Shown piece after piece: positions 14,001 through 26,119 of a DNA stretch of 64,000 nt (its first letter is position 1; each line of letters starts with the position of its first letter). Made by a program: the position numbers and the translations under genes. The stretch comes from Taxillus chinensis. Taxonomy: Eukaryota; Streptophyta; Magnoliopsida; Santalales; Loranthaceae. The notes under the pieces are model-generated. The model was not told the origin of the DNA, made no database searches, and was given only the letters and a program-made list of their open reading frames with translations. The stretch is taken from NCBI GenBank assembly GCA_023512835.1, contig CM042087.1, positions 50,095,265-50,159,264 of the forward strand, read 5' to 3'.

Positions 14001-15297
14001 CTAGTTACATGCATTACCCTACCAAACCATCAATGTACCCTTGATTAATCTGTTAAAAAAAAATATTTGGTTGTCTCATGCTAACTTTTATTTTTGATCA
14101 TACGATTTAAAATGCATCTCGATTTCTCATACATTTTTTAGGGCAAATATCTAATACTAAAATTATGTATTGCATAGCTACACATTCCCCTAATATAACC
14201 TTAAAATCTATGGAACAACTTTTCCCTTTCCTTCTAATCAAAAAGAAATTTATTTGGCAAGCATTTCTCTTATTCTTATACGTGATCAAATGAGAGCCTA
14301 ATTTCTTACGCAAGTTTTCTATAATCAAGTCATAATATACGATAAAGTCTAAGATTACGTCTCTCACATCATTTCTACCCCTAAAATCAAATCCTCAATC
14401 AATATTCTCAAACTCACTATAACTATTCCTGACATGTTTGGCACCAATTAATTCATATGATATAATTAGCAAACAACAAATGCCCAAAAACTCATCCAAA
14501 ACATGCTAGTTTGAGGATATTGTGAATAAAGGAAGAAAGTCGTTAAAAGCATAAAAAAAAATTAAAATAAAAAATACCCAGCTTATTGCATTAATTAACG
14601 AGTTCAAAATTAATGTGGACCAAAGTTTCCTACCTGGACAATTGAGTGGGCTATCAGGCGCGTTTATGAGGTCAACCAGGAACTTCTCCATGACATCTGC
14701 ATTATAGTTTAGTTTGGGGCTGTCAGAGTAACCTAAGCCAGGCCAGTCCACAATGGTGGCTCGCCAGGATACCAAACCAGGTCGTTGAACAATGTCTTTA
14801 GCCACTGATCTCCATTCCTCGGCAGTGCTAACATCAGAAATTGTGGGCATCATAAGTATGTTCTTAGACGTCTGGGTGGTGGTCCGCCTCCCATGTTCCT
14901 CGTAATATATGCTAAGAGAATCATCCTTGAACTTCCAATTCCAATTGCCAGTCTGAAAATCCAAAATAGAAATTAAGCAAGCCAATATTATATTTATATT
15001 TATATTTAAGACAAATTGCATGTATATATATAGAATACATCAATTAACAAAGGAATATTCAAATTCTGATACCGAATCGCATGTAAAAAGGTGATGATAA
15101 AATTCCAGCCTCACCTTGAATGGGGAGGTGGGTGCTTTCTCAGCGACGGAAGCGTTTGGGTGATTTAGAGAAGCTGTAGCTTTAATGGTGAGGGGGTTTC
15201 GAAAACAGGAGGCGTGTGACCGAGGAAATAGACAGGTTTGTCGAGAAACAGAGAGCGATGGCAACGAAATGAGATACCAAGTCGAAGACAACGCCAT
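8009..15297 (-). CDS. alpha/beta-hydrolase-fold protein, predicted plastid, likely pseudoenzyme
   Basis: Four exons on the minus strand, 15297-15115, 14952-14634, 9356-9197 and 8477-8009, join through GT-AG sites in consistent phase to give 376 residues. Residues 1 to about 45 are Ser/Thr-rich with few acids, like a chloroplast transit peptide. The core shows VDWPGLGYSD (129-138), the strand and turn VVFGGGHAA (172-180), TWAGPLPIVFGRDS and the C-terminal PGALLPQEEYP (347-357). From memory it matches the Arabidopsis At5g38360-type family closely over its length. Odd: the nucleophile elbow, normally GxSxG, reads GGGHA, and the usual catalytic His of the GHxPxEE-like segment is replaced (GALLPQEE), so classic Ser-His hydrolysis looks unlikely. 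Intron 2 is 5.3 kb and full of transposon remnants. The function is unknown; the fold assignment is firm. Confidence 0.9.
9419..9760. repeat. tandem duplication inside hydrolase intron 2
   Basis: The phrase TGGCACTTGAGGGAGCTCTT begins at 9,421 and again at 9,563, a period of about 142 bases, with the similarity running on for about 110 bases (through AATGTGTWAAAAGTGG and GCCAGTA). A partial third copy starts near 9,721 (ACCAGTACTATGTTGCT). The array lies about 60 bases from exon 3. Confidence 0.8.
10380..11345 (-). pseudogene. decayed RTE-type LINE reverse transcriptase
   Basis: Read on the minus strand, many stops and frameshifts interrupt a recognisable RTE-clade reverse transcriptase. In order I can see FIDLKK-YDKV, a degenerate GMHQGS-type block, the catalytic block MLFVDDII, SKTEYMKYKF, KCFKYL and near the end VTIENKMSENHFYWFG. 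Too many lesions remain for function. It is in the same orientation as the host hydrolase gene, within intron 2. Confidence 0.8.
11390..12575 (-). pseudogene. decayed L1-type LINE, C-terminal half of ORF2
   Basis: The minus strand encodes INWDLVCKPLSLGGLVIKN, then FLGRLWRFELERDAFWW near 12,240-12,557, typical of plant L1 elements just after the reverse transcriptase fingers. It is followed at about 11,500-11,940 by the zinc-binding RVT region (VPPRMVFYVWTVVL, ILTIDNVRRRG, VVSWCYM, FRVVWALLG) split by frameshifts. Only the 3' half is present, as is usual for 5'-truncated LINE copies. Same orientation as the host gene. Confidence 0.82.
12600..13565 (-). pseudogene. Ty3/gypsy gag-protease fragment
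   Basis: On the minus strand, gag appears first (HLEGDSLDLYVWV, EILCWEDLVPIFQE at 13,420-13,520), then a CCHC knuckle (CFRCGEKFHSGHQC, about 13,195-13,240) and an aspartic protease site (ILVDSGSTHNFI, about 12,975-13,020). Frameshifts and stops separate the parts and no LTR or reverse transcriptase adjoins it. It is the third retroelement remnant in hydrolase intron 2 lying in sense with that gene. Confidence 0.8.
13800..14040. repeat. foldback cluster of TAATGCATTACCCTA units
   Basis: Short units combining GGGTAATGCA, its complement TGCATTACCC and CTAGTTACCC recur on both strands. An inner inverted repeat, ACATTGATGGTTT at about 13,970 against AAACCATCAATGT at about 14,022, closes a hairpin. 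This resembles the end or core of a foldback MITE inside hydrolase intron 2. The superfamily is unclear. Confidence 0.6.
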
Positions 15298-17280
15298 GGG
15301 AGTGGAGATGGGGGAGGAGATAGTGTTTGGTAGAGCAGAGGTAAGAAGGAAGAGGAAAGAACTAATGTGATGTGTTCATTGTGTAAGAAGGAAGAGGTAA
15401 TTAAGGTCAGTAGTCAACCTTTGGATTTGTTCATACTTCATATGTCGATAGTAAACAATCTCATACGGAAGGAGTGGAGGAGCAGTGATTAGCGAGTCAT
15501 GAAAAATGCTATTGTTCCCGTGACAATGATAACGCATGAAAGTTAAATGCCCAATAGATATTTGCTTACATGGATGGATGAAGCAAGTGCGCCAATTATC
15601 ACACTTATTTATGCCTTAAAATGATAATTTATGCTTAGTTCGTATGATCGCACGAATTTGGAATCACTTTCACACTAAAACACCTCTAAAGTCATGATTA
15701 AAATCAAATAATTAAATTCTTGTAGGTCCGTCTAATTTAGGTGTAGAAAACCATGAGTTATAAGAGTCTAAAAATCATGGGCAATACCATGGGCTGCATT
15801 AATTAGTTACTTTACGTATTTCCCACGGCTATAAATAGCTACCCTTTGATATTGTATTAATCATCTAAGAATATATTTAAGAGTTTATTTCTTTTATCAT
15901 GCGATAATTATCTTATTTGATCTTGTGCATTCTTGTTTTGTCAATCTATATTATTAGATTAGTGATTTAAGATTACAAAGCCCCCAATCTTGTGCCTTAA
16001 CCCAAGTGCGTTGTTGTATGATTGGTCATCATCTACCCACTTCAAGTACATTGTCTAAGTGTAGATCATGCTCCATATAGCATTGATTGACTACTTGCTT
16101 CCACCATCCTTATCCACTTTCATTCATTGACCTTCAATCAAATCCATCATCTACCACCTATGTCGTGAAGATCGGGCCACCTCAAGCATTTTCGCATCAT
16201 CCCATCTTTTCGGTGGATATAACAATTGTCATGTCAGCAAAATATAAAATGAAGCATCTTTCTTATTTATCAATGACCTTTGTCATTCCCTCTCTATACG
16301 CAGCGCCTCTCTCCATGCACGCACACTAGCTTGTAACTCCTCTCTTCGTCTCGGACGCACACTAGCTTTTTGAAGGGCCTTTTGGAATACAACTAAGATG
16401 CAATAACACACTAGAACAAGTGTCTCTGTTTGTTGGTTTCGAGTGGAGTGCTTGAGACTAATGCGCATCGAGTGTGCTCTCTGCTTAAGCTTGTGATGGT
16501 CGAGCTGAGACTCGAGCAAACCTCCAACGTTCTAAACTCAGTTTTTTTGCTCGATGCTTCTGATCACAATGCGTCTCGAGCATGGACTTGAGCAAATTTT
16601 AAGAATATTAATTGTACTCAATCCTTTGCTTCAAACAACATTTTAAAAATTGTTCCATCGTTTTTAATTGTAATTTGTCTCCATGCTCAAGGCGTAACAA
16701 AATCGGAACTTCATTGTCTATCATGCGCTCCTTTCTTTCAACAATAGATTTACCAATTTTATGCTAGTACTTATTGCCTTGGTCACCCCTCCCTCCCGGA
16801 CACATGAAGCATAAACATAAAAGAAGAATAAAATAAAATGAAAGTCAAGCCCACCATGTATATAATTCACCATCCACCCTTATGTTTCTCAGCCATGGCC
16901 AATGCCTCCATTTTCTTCTTTTCCTTATGTCTCCTCCACATCACCATAGTCGTCCACTCTCACACACTAGCCTCTGACATTGCCACCCTTCAATCACCAT
17001 AGTCTATTACTGCCCGATAGGCGATGAAGTTCCAATATTGAGTAGTAGCTTCGAACATTAATTCGTCCATTCCATATCATTCAAGGGTGCACGGATGCAT
17101 GCCATAGTATGCTGATGTGGCTTATTCCACATTATCCCAAGACACGATAAATGTCGCAACACTAGTTGTTCGTAGCACTACCATGAGTTATGCAAGTTTG
17201 GATTGAGAAAAATATAGGGTAATAAGAAGCTTTTTATGTTGGAAGCATGTGTCATCACTAACTATATAACAAATTATATG
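15298..17280. other. hydrolase 5' flank and decayed repeat DNA
   Basis: The first few hundred bases are the upstream region of the minus-strand hydrolase. Beyond that I see no coding sequence. 16,440-16,620 holds weak CTCGAG-type repeats, and 17,109-17,190 resembles the flanks of the 3.3-3.95 kb element without its insert. Confidence 0.55.
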
Positions 17281-17289
17281 CTTTTTCTT

Positions 17290-18558
17290 TTCCTAGTCTA
17301 CAATGCAAGTTAAAACCAACCATATAGATTTCATACAAATACTAAATAACTTCATAATCTTGAGTATTACTTTTCGTAAAACCTCGACACTTAGTAAGTA
17401 TCAAAACAAAAGAAGGTTTGAGTAGAGTATTTGGGTGTTAGGAGGGCTTTAGGGAGTTTTTGTAGAGAGAATTTTGTGATATAGCTTGAGGGAACTTGTG
17501 CATTAAGAGGGGACGCAAGACATTCCTTATATAGGGCAAGGATGGTGGTAGGTGGTAGGTGGTAGGTGTGGTAGGTGAAGTTTTGTCTTTAATACCTTAT
17601 TTTCTTTCCTAAATTTTTCCTTTTCAAATCATTTGATTCTTATCCCCTTATTATCTACCACGTGACCCCTTTGTTCCTTTCATTTTTGAATTTTTGGGAT
17701 TCGTTTGACTTTGAAGGTTCTTTTGCTCACAAAAGTCATATGAGTGCATTGCCTACTATTTTGACTATAACTTTCCATATTATTAATTAAATTCAATAAA
17801 CACAATTGGGCTAGATTCCTAACTTAATTATCTACATTTTGAGATCAATTTCAAGTCTATTGGACTTGTATATCAAAAGTTATTAGGTTTTGAAGTGAGA
17901 TTGAAAATTCTGCGCGTGCTATTAGACCTTTGTGTACTATTTAAATTGTTTCTCCTAATGGGCTGATCCAATGAGGCTGAAATTTTACCATAGTTAGATA
18001 ACTAAAGTATGAAAGTTGACAAATTATCAAGTTATTTGGAGCTACATAAACAAAGTTATAATTAAATGTTTAAAGATGACTTCCAGAAGTGCAATAGTTT
18101 ATCCTTTTTAAGCATAACTATTGTTATGGAGTATGAATAAAAACGTTTTTTTGCTACATGCTAAATTTAAATAGATGATATTTTTTTACTAAATTAGTAT
18201 TTTTCCACAAACTAATTTATTTAAAATAATTAATTAATACTATTAAAATATTTAACACAACCTTCGTCTCGTATAGTAGTCTTTTTGGGTTGTATGTTTA
18301 CCCGAGAGCTTGATCCTATATCCTCACTACTTTTGATATTTATAATCCTCTTCCTTTTGATAAACTTCATCACACTATTCATATGATATTTATCCAATGA
18401 AACTATTACAATAACTATTTCTTCTTAACAGTTAGTTACTATTTTATTGGCTAGTTTACTTTAATAACTATTTTTCTTTTATTTATTTATAAGGTTCTTC
18501 AAACTTTTTTATTCTTATTATAGTAAATATTATTTTATTAAAATTTGTGGGTTTTACA
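17290..18558 (-). mobile_element. Ty3/gypsy LTR fragment
   Basis: In the minus orientation the LTR would start TGTAAAACCCACAAAT at 18,558, directly after a polypurine stretch (AAGGAGGGTAAGA) and the end of a gypsy pol. Its interior at about 17,340-17,560 aligns with 27,845-28,050 in the solo LTR further right (shared GAGTAGAGTATTTGGG and CCTTATATAGG). The far end could not be placed, so this copy is truncated or rearranged. Confidence 0.7.
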
Positions 18559-18815
18559 TCTTACCCTCCTTAAGGAAATTTTGTCATCGAAATTTTTGCG
18601 TACCTTCATCGTTGAAGAGGTTAGGATACTTTTGTTTCATCATTTCTTCATGCTCCCAAGTTGCTCTTCAATTTCTTGGTTTCTCCATAATATCTTCACA
18701 AGTGGTATCCTTTTTGTACGGAGTACTTGCTCCTTTCGATCAAGGATTTTCACGACATGCCATACCATCACCCTCTTGTTCATGAGTGACGGTGGAGAGT
18801 CTCTTCAACATTGAA
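18559..18815 (-). pseudogene. Ty3/gypsy pol C-terminus with chromodomain-like end
   Basis: On the minus strand the frame reads ILDRKEQVLRTKRIPLVKI followed by LWRNQEIEE, the characteristic chromodomain-like tail of chromovirus-type gypsy polyproteins. A single-base loss then shifts the rest (WEHEEMMKQKYPNLFND) into another frame. Directly downstream come the polypurine tract and LTR start, so this is the 3' end of an old element. Confidence 0.82.
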
Positions 18816-20359
18816 TGCTTAAAAACCCTAGAGGAGTTAACAACATCATATTAAAATATGAACATTTGTGCAAGTCTTCTTCGAACCATTTCAATTTCTG
18901 GTATTCTCACTGTTTTGTACACCTTTTGAGAGTTTTGAACATCTCTTCAAGATTTAGACATTTTCCCCTATTTCAAACAACCTTTTTGCTTTTGTATAAC
19001 ATTAGTCTTTCATATAACCTTAACTATTTCACGTTTTCTCAATAGTTTCAGACTATCTTAGCTATTTCAGACTATGTAAGCAGTTTTAAACTAGCTTAAC
19101 ATCTTCAGAATATACATCTATCTTAAACTCTCTCGTTATTTTGGGTTGTTATTTTATTTCAGACAACTTTGTGTATTTTAGACATACGTAGCTATTTTGA
19201 ATGACCTTTCTTTACACAACTAATGGTAATTTATGACTGACTCTATTAACTTTCAACATTTTGGAGTCGACTTGCATTGGCTTTGGTCAGTGCCCTTTCA
19301 AGGTTAACTTATGTTGACTTATCAACTGTTTCTCTTCTCATCTAAATGAAATTTTTCAAAATGACTTGGTTTAATCAAATTAGTGATCTAACATTTATCT
19401 TTCTTTCTTAATAATGACTACTCTTAGCTTTTTCTTTCATCATTACTCTCTTTTTTAATGAATGTTAGCCTTTCACTTACATAGGGTTTATAGATCAACA
19501 ACAATACTTGTTTTATTTTTTTAACCCTACATAAGGTTTTCAAAACATTATAATAGAGGAAAATATAGATAATTTTGATAAAAGACCAGAAATAATTCTA
19601 TGACAAATTGGTGTGCTTACTAAAATACAAAAACAATTAAGCAATAAAAAACTATTATATTAAATAATACAAAAGATAAAGTATAAGAAATGTCGATATG
19701 AATTAATTGATTAGAATATTCTTTTGTTTATTTTTATTATTACATTACATTTTTATTAGTTATTTGTGGACTGTTTATTTTACTCAGTGGGCCAACTTTT
19801 AGAGTTTTGAGTTTGTCCTAAAATTTGTTTTCTCCTATAAATAATAAGATTGCATTCTTAATTGAGGCAAACATTGTTTGTTAAGATGTTAAGATATTGA
19901 GTTATTAATATATTGATTATTGATATATTGGTTGTGATGAATATAACTCTCTTGATTGAGGGTGTGATTTTTTTGTGTTATTGAAGCACCACTAGTATAT
20001 TTATTTTCACTTATTTTATCTTTATTCAATCATGCTAATTTTCATCCTACATCATATATGCAAACAATAAGTTATAGTGGTTTAAAGATTTGCTTACTTT
20101 ACTAATCAAGTATACCGCTTGAAATCCACTGATTAAGATTGTTTTTACTCGGTTAAACAATCCTAAAACCCTATTATTTTCATGGAAGATCAACATATGT
20201 TACCATAATGAATGTATAACACCTACACGTTCACTTTACCCACGATAAGCAATAATATTTACAAGCATTTTTTTAATGTCAAAGCATTACAAATATATTT
20301 TTCAACTGACTAGTTGCCAAGGGATATATAACAATCTTGAATATTGTTTATAGTGAGCT
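18816..20359. other. AT-rich DNA with a short degenerate repeat
   Basis: No gene seen. At 19,010-19,210 a degenerate unit near TTAGCTATTTCAGACTAT recurs several times (TTTCAGAC, TTTTAAAC, TTTTAGAC variants). The rest may be further gypsy debris, too decayed to assign. Confidence 0.5.
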
Positions 20360-20364
20360 TTTAT
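20360..20364. repeat. copia target site duplication, left copy
   Basis: TTTAT precedes the 5' LTR and is repeated at 30,362-30,366 after the 3' LTR, marking a single insertion event. Confidence 0.9.
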
Positions 20365-20790
20365 TGTTGGAATAAATTCCATCATATAGGGCCAAACATG
20401 TAAATATTAAATATGTTGTGCTATCTTTGGAAAAGCCTAAATTAAAGTGATCTAATTACATATTTTAAAATAAGGATTAAGGGTATATTTGTCATCGAAT
20501 TAATGTATAGATACCGACTGCTATTTTTAATTTGATGAGGGGCCGAATTGAAAATAGCAAATACTATATATATAGGGTTATGGTCCCCAAATCGTATGAC
20601 GGCTTATTAGGTCTGTATCCCCATCAACAGAGCTATTGAGAACTAGGGTTCATAAGAGTCGTGCTAATTTGGAAGATCATAATCCGTTGATCAAACTCCG
20701 ACAATGGATTCAGGTACGCTTCCGATTAATTGTTTCAGATCAAATAATTTCTAGGCAAATAAAGATCCTACAGTTTATTAAATTCTAACA
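20365..20790 (+). repeat. copia 5' LTR
   Basis: Begins TGTTGGAATAAAT and ends AAATTCTAACA (TG...CA). A TATA-like TATATATATA lies at 20,565-20,574, about right for the LTR promoter, which would drive the plus strand. Confidence 0.95.
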
Positions 20791-20792
20791 AT

Positions 20793-20804
20793 TGGTATCA
20801 GAGC
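20793..20804 (+). other. primer binding site
   Basis: TGGTATCAGAGC, complementary to the 3' end of plant initiator Met-tRNA, two bases after the 5' LTR. This is the standard plant copia primer site. Confidence 0.93.
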
Positions 20805-22211
20805 TATTTTGCCCTAGAATTGTTTGATTAATTTTGTTTCCGATATTGTGATCATACTCGTTTTTGTTTGAGCTTTACATGATCTTCGAAAATTTGCACG
20901 CATCGGATATGTAAGTGTGGTAGAAATAATAGAGCAAATCGCTGTTAGCATGGATGATAATACATATCATAAAAAAAACGATTGAGTCTCCAAGGGGTTC
21001 GATTTCGCGCCCGACCAACTTCTGTCGTCGATCATGGCTTCTGGTTCGTCCGGTCGACCTTCCTTCGCGTCCAAGGGGATTTAGTCGCCACTGGGTTTCT
21101 CAATAGCTATGTAGCCGATATAGGGTACTCTTTGACGAGGACGATAATCATTGGCTTTATACGATCCTGAGGCCAATATATTTTTTATGTTAGCATTGAT
21201 TAATCATGGCCCACGATTTTAAGTTCTCCCACACCATGTGAGTCTCGTTTATATATATACATTGAATTTAAGTATAAGAATTGAGTAAAGTGATTTTTTT
21301 ATTATTAGAGTTTGCAGCAGTTCGTATATATATTAGGGATTCAACAAGCTTTAATTGATTGGATGTATATTTGAAATTGTGATTTGCCTTAATAAATAAT
21401 AATAATAAAAGGTCATATGCCCACTTTCCAGTTCCAATCTCTCTCTGTTTCCTGTCGCATGATATATATTGGTATATTATATTCGTATGGACACAATTAA
21501 CTTGAAGCATGAATTTGTGTAATTGAAATTTGATATGGTGCAAATTATTTGTGTTATATGAATTCGGATTCAATTTAACAAAAAAAAAATTATATCATGT
21601 AATTTATATTATGATTTCAATTATCAGGATCAATTCAGTTCACATTAATTGTTGCTTGCATATTAAATTTGTATAATGTATGATAAATTTCAAATTCAGA
21701 AATTATTTGGTAAATCACAAATTCAGATATTTTATGGTAAATCAATTATGATTAATTTTAGTTGTTCATCATTATAAATATTTAATTGAAGCATGATGTT
21801 GCCAAAGTAACCTCTCTTGTGTAGATTATTTATGAGGGATGTTGAATGTTTGTGGGTGTGTAAATTCATGCGGGTATTAATCGGCCCAAAGAAAGGTTTA
21901 ATATTTGGCCAAATTACACACACACCTATGGTGGTAAACATGTGATGATTATAAGGTTTAATTTTACATGTAAATAATAATTCGATCCAAAGATAGATTT
22001 ATTATTTGACATGAGTTATTGTCAATGTTTGATCACTACAATAAGAGTACCATTTATAATTAATATTACTATCCAAAGACTTGATATTAATGTTGTGCTA
22101 GGTATCTTGAGATGGGACTTACCATTATTTGAATTTGTTGATTATCATATTTGGTTATTAATGTGAGCATATTTGGTTATTTTGTTTTCAGTTAAGGTTT
22201 CTACTATATCT

Positions 22212-22900
22212 GCCAATGTCAACTCAATACCCATACTTAATGGGACCAACTTTAAGGATTGGAAATAGAACATTGAAATTGTTCTTGGCTGCATGGATCT
22301 AGACCTTGCACTTCGGTGTGAGCAACCTGCTTCTCTTACGGATACAAGTTCTTCTAATGCTATAAAGAACTATGAGAAGTGGGATCGCTCAAATCACATG
22401 AGTCTCATGATCATTAAGCGCGGCATTCCTGAGGCATTTAGGGGTGCGGTATCTAATGATATCGTTACAGCCAAAGAATTCCTAGCTGAAATTGAGAAGC
22501 GTTTTGCAAAAAACGATAAGGCAAAAACAAGCACGCTTTTGCAAAGCTTGATTTCTATGAGGTATAAAGGCAAAGGGAACATAAGGGAGTACATTATGGA
22601 AATGTCTCATCTTGCTTCTAAACTTAAGGCATTAAAGCTCGAGCTGTCTGATAACTTGCTTGTGCATTTGGTATTAATCTCTCTTCCTGCACAATTTGAT
22701 TAATTTAAGGTCAGTTATAACTGTCAAAAGGAAAAATGGACTCTTAATGAGCTCATTTCTTACTGTGTGCAAGAGGACGAGAGATTGAAGCAAGATAGAA
22801 CTGAAAGTGCTCATTTGGCTGTTACCCATAAGGATAAGGGCATAAAGAGAAAGAACAACAAAATACTAAGGGTTGTTTCTTTTGTAATAAGTCTGGACAT
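22212..22900 (+). pseudogene. copia gag (broken)
   Basis: Gag begins around GTNFKDWK near 22,240 and continues through the UBN2-type gag domain (KNYEKWDRSNHMSLMIIKRG, FAKNDKAKTSTLLQSL, GNIREYIMEM). A stop interrupts it at 22,266-22,268 just after DWK and another at 22,701-22,703. A frameshift near 22,860 moves the zinc knuckle CFFCNKSGHMKNDC into another frame. No good start codon is visible upstream. The product would have packaged element RNA; this copy cannot make it intact. Confidence 0.88.
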
Positions 22901-25900
22901 ATGAAGAATGATTGTACCAAATATCACGCTTGGCGTGCTAAGAAAGGTACATTTCTCACTTTGGTCTGTTCTGAGGTTAATTTAGCTTCAGTAACTAGAA
23001 ACACGTGGTGGTTAGATTCTGGTGCTACTACTCACATCAATGTTTCTATGCAGGGTTGCCTGAACTACCGAAAGCCAAGTGATGCTGAAAGATACATCTT
23101 TGTGGGCAATGGAAACTCGGTAGAAGTCGAAGCTATTGGGCATTTTAAGTTGTTATTAGGATCTGGTTATTATTTGAATTTATTGGATACTTTTATTGTA
23201 CCGTCTTTTAGACGGAATTTGGTTTCAGTTTTTTTATTGGACAAATCAGGTTATTATTGTTCATTTGAAAACAATCAATTCAGTTTATCTATAAATTCAA
23301 ATGTTGTGGGAACTGGTTCTTTATGTGCATATGACAACTTATATTTGCTTGATACAGTTGCTTCTTATAATGAAACCTTACATGTGGAATCAAAGGGTAC
23401 TAAACGCAAATTAAATACAGATAATTTAGCCACATTATGGCACAAACGATTATGTCACATATCTAGAAATAGAGTTGAGTGGCTTGTGTCTGATGAGATT
23501 TTAGATTCTCTTGATTTTACAAACTTTGGTGTTTATATTGATTGTATCAAGAGAAAACAGACCAAAATAAAGAAATTAGGTACTAACAGAACTACAGATG
23601 TCTTAGAATTGATACACACAGATATTTGTGGTTCATTCCCTACGGCTTCTTGGAATAGTAAAAAATACTTCATATCATTCATAGACGATTATTCACGTTA
23701 TGGGTACCTGTTTCTTATTCATGAGAAATCTCAGTCTTTGGATGTGTTCAAAACTTTTAAGGCTGAAGTTGAGAACTAACTCAGCAAAAGAATAAAGTGT
23801 GTCAGGTCTGATCGTGGTGGTGAATACTACGGCAGATATGATGGTTCAGGTGAACAACGTCCAGGCCCATTTGCACAATTCCTAGAGGAATGTGGAATCG
23901 TCCCACAGTACACCATGCCAGGATCGCCTAGCATAAATGGTGTAGCTGAAAGACGAAACCGAACACTCAAGGATATGGTAAGGAGCATGATTAGTCATTC
24001 TACCTTACCAGACTCACTCTGGGGAGAAGCACTAAAGACAACAGCTTATATTCTGAATAGAGTGCCAACTAAAGCAACTGCCAAAACACCTTATGAACTT
24101 TGGATAGGCAAAAAGCCTAGTCTAAAGCATTTTCACATTTGGGGATGTCCAGCTGAGGCAAGGCCTTATAGGCCACATGAAAAGAAATTAGACTCTAAAA
24201 CAATGAGCAGTTACTTTATTGGCTACTCTGAACGATCTAGGGGCTATAAGTTTTATGATCCCACACTTCGGTCTATTTTTGAGACGGGACTGCAACATTC
24301 TTTGAGGATGTTGAGTTTGGGGGGAGAAATAAGGTTAGAAACATTGTCTTTGAGGAGGAATCAATCTCGATTCCTATTATTGTTTTTGATAATGTACAAG
24401 ATTCTTTGCCTATCATTAATCAAGAAGTAAATTCAGATCCTCAACTAGATGATGTTGATCAAAACCCCATTCATGAAGAACAAACTCAACAACCTCAAGA
24501 TTTAGTGCCATTAAGGCGATCCACTAGAGAAAGGAGAAATGCTATTTCGGATGATTATATTGTATTTCTCTTGGAACATGAGGAAACCATAGGAATGATG
24601 GAAGATGATCCAATTAACTTTCACCAAGCCATGCAAGGTTCCAATTTTCAAAAGTGGATTGATGCCATGAATGAGGAGTATAAGTCTATGCAAGACAATA
24701 AAGTTTGGGAACTTGTCCCATTACCAGAAGGTGCAAAGCCCATTGGTTGTAAATAGATTTTTAAAACCAAAAGGGATTCGCAGGGTAATGTGGAAAGGTA
24801 TAAGGCTCGTCTTGTAGCAAAAGGCTTTACTCAAAAGGAAGGAATTGACTTTAAAGAGACTTTCTCTCCAGTTTCAATGAAAGACTCTTTTAGGACAATC
24901 ATGACTCTTGTTGCACATTTTGACCTTGAGCTTCATCAGATGGATGTCAAAACAGTTTTTCTCAATGGTGACATTGATGAAACAATATATATAGTGCAAC
25001 CAGAAAACTTTGAGTTGGAAGACCCCAAGAATATGGTTTGCAAATTGACAAAATCTATCTATGGACTCAAACAGGCTTCACGTCAGTGGTATCACAAATT
25101 TCATCAAGTGATTATCTCGTTTGGTTTTGAGACAAACACTATTGATAATTGTGTATATCACAAATTCAGTGGGAGTAAACTTATATTTCTGGTTTTATAT
25201 GTTAATGACATACCGCTTGCCACAAATGATATGAGCATGTTGCACGAAACCAAGAAATTTCTATCAAATAATTTTGAAATGAAAGATCTTGGTGACGCCT
25301 CTTTTGTATTAGGGATCCAAATACAACGAGATCGCTCTCATGGTATTCTTGGATTATTACAAAAGAGCTATATCAATAAAGTTCTTAAAAGGTTTGGCAT
25401 GCGGGACAATAAACCAGGTGACACCTCTGTAGCTAAGAGAGACAAATTTAGTCTCAATCAGTGCCCTAAATCTACTCTTGAAATGAAGGAAATGCAAAAT
25501 ATTCCTTATGCATCAGCAGTAGGGAGTTTAATGTATGCTCAGGTTTGTACACGTCCAAATATTACATATATTGTTGGTATGTTGGGCAGATATTTAAGCA
25601 ACCCTGGGATGGATCATTGGAAAGCAACCAAACGGGTGATGAGATATTTACAGAAAACAAAAGATTACATGCTCACATATAGAAGATCGGATCATTTGAA
25701 GATCATTGGGCATTCCGACTCTGATTATGCTGGATGTCAAGATAGTAACAGATCCACTTCAGGCTACATATTTCTATTGGCTGGTGGAGCTATATCTTGG
25801 AGGAGTGCCAAACAGGCATTGATAGCTTCTTCTACCATGGAAGCAGAATTTGTAGCATGTTATGAGGCATCCAATTGCGGAATATGGCTACGAAATTTTG

Positions 25901-26114
25901 TCATTGGGCTGCGCATTCTGGAGGGCATAGAAAGACCACTCAAACTATATTGTGATAATAAATCTGCAGTCTTATATTCCAATAACAACAGGAGTTTTTC
26001 AATGTCAAGACATATTGACATTAAATACCTAGTTGTGAAGGAAAGAGTACAGAGTGGAGAGATATCTATAGAGCATATTGGCACAAACTCCATGATAGCG
26101 GATCTGCTTACAAA

Positions 26115-26119
26115 AGGAT
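26115..26119. repeat. solo LTR target site duplication, left copy
   Basis: AGGAT, repeated at 29,438-29,442 on the other side of the nested insertion. Confidence 0.88.

Noticed and set aside
16283..16519. 78-codon minus-strand open frame
   Set aside because: Lies in repeat DNA with CTCGAG-type units and has no recognisable domain.
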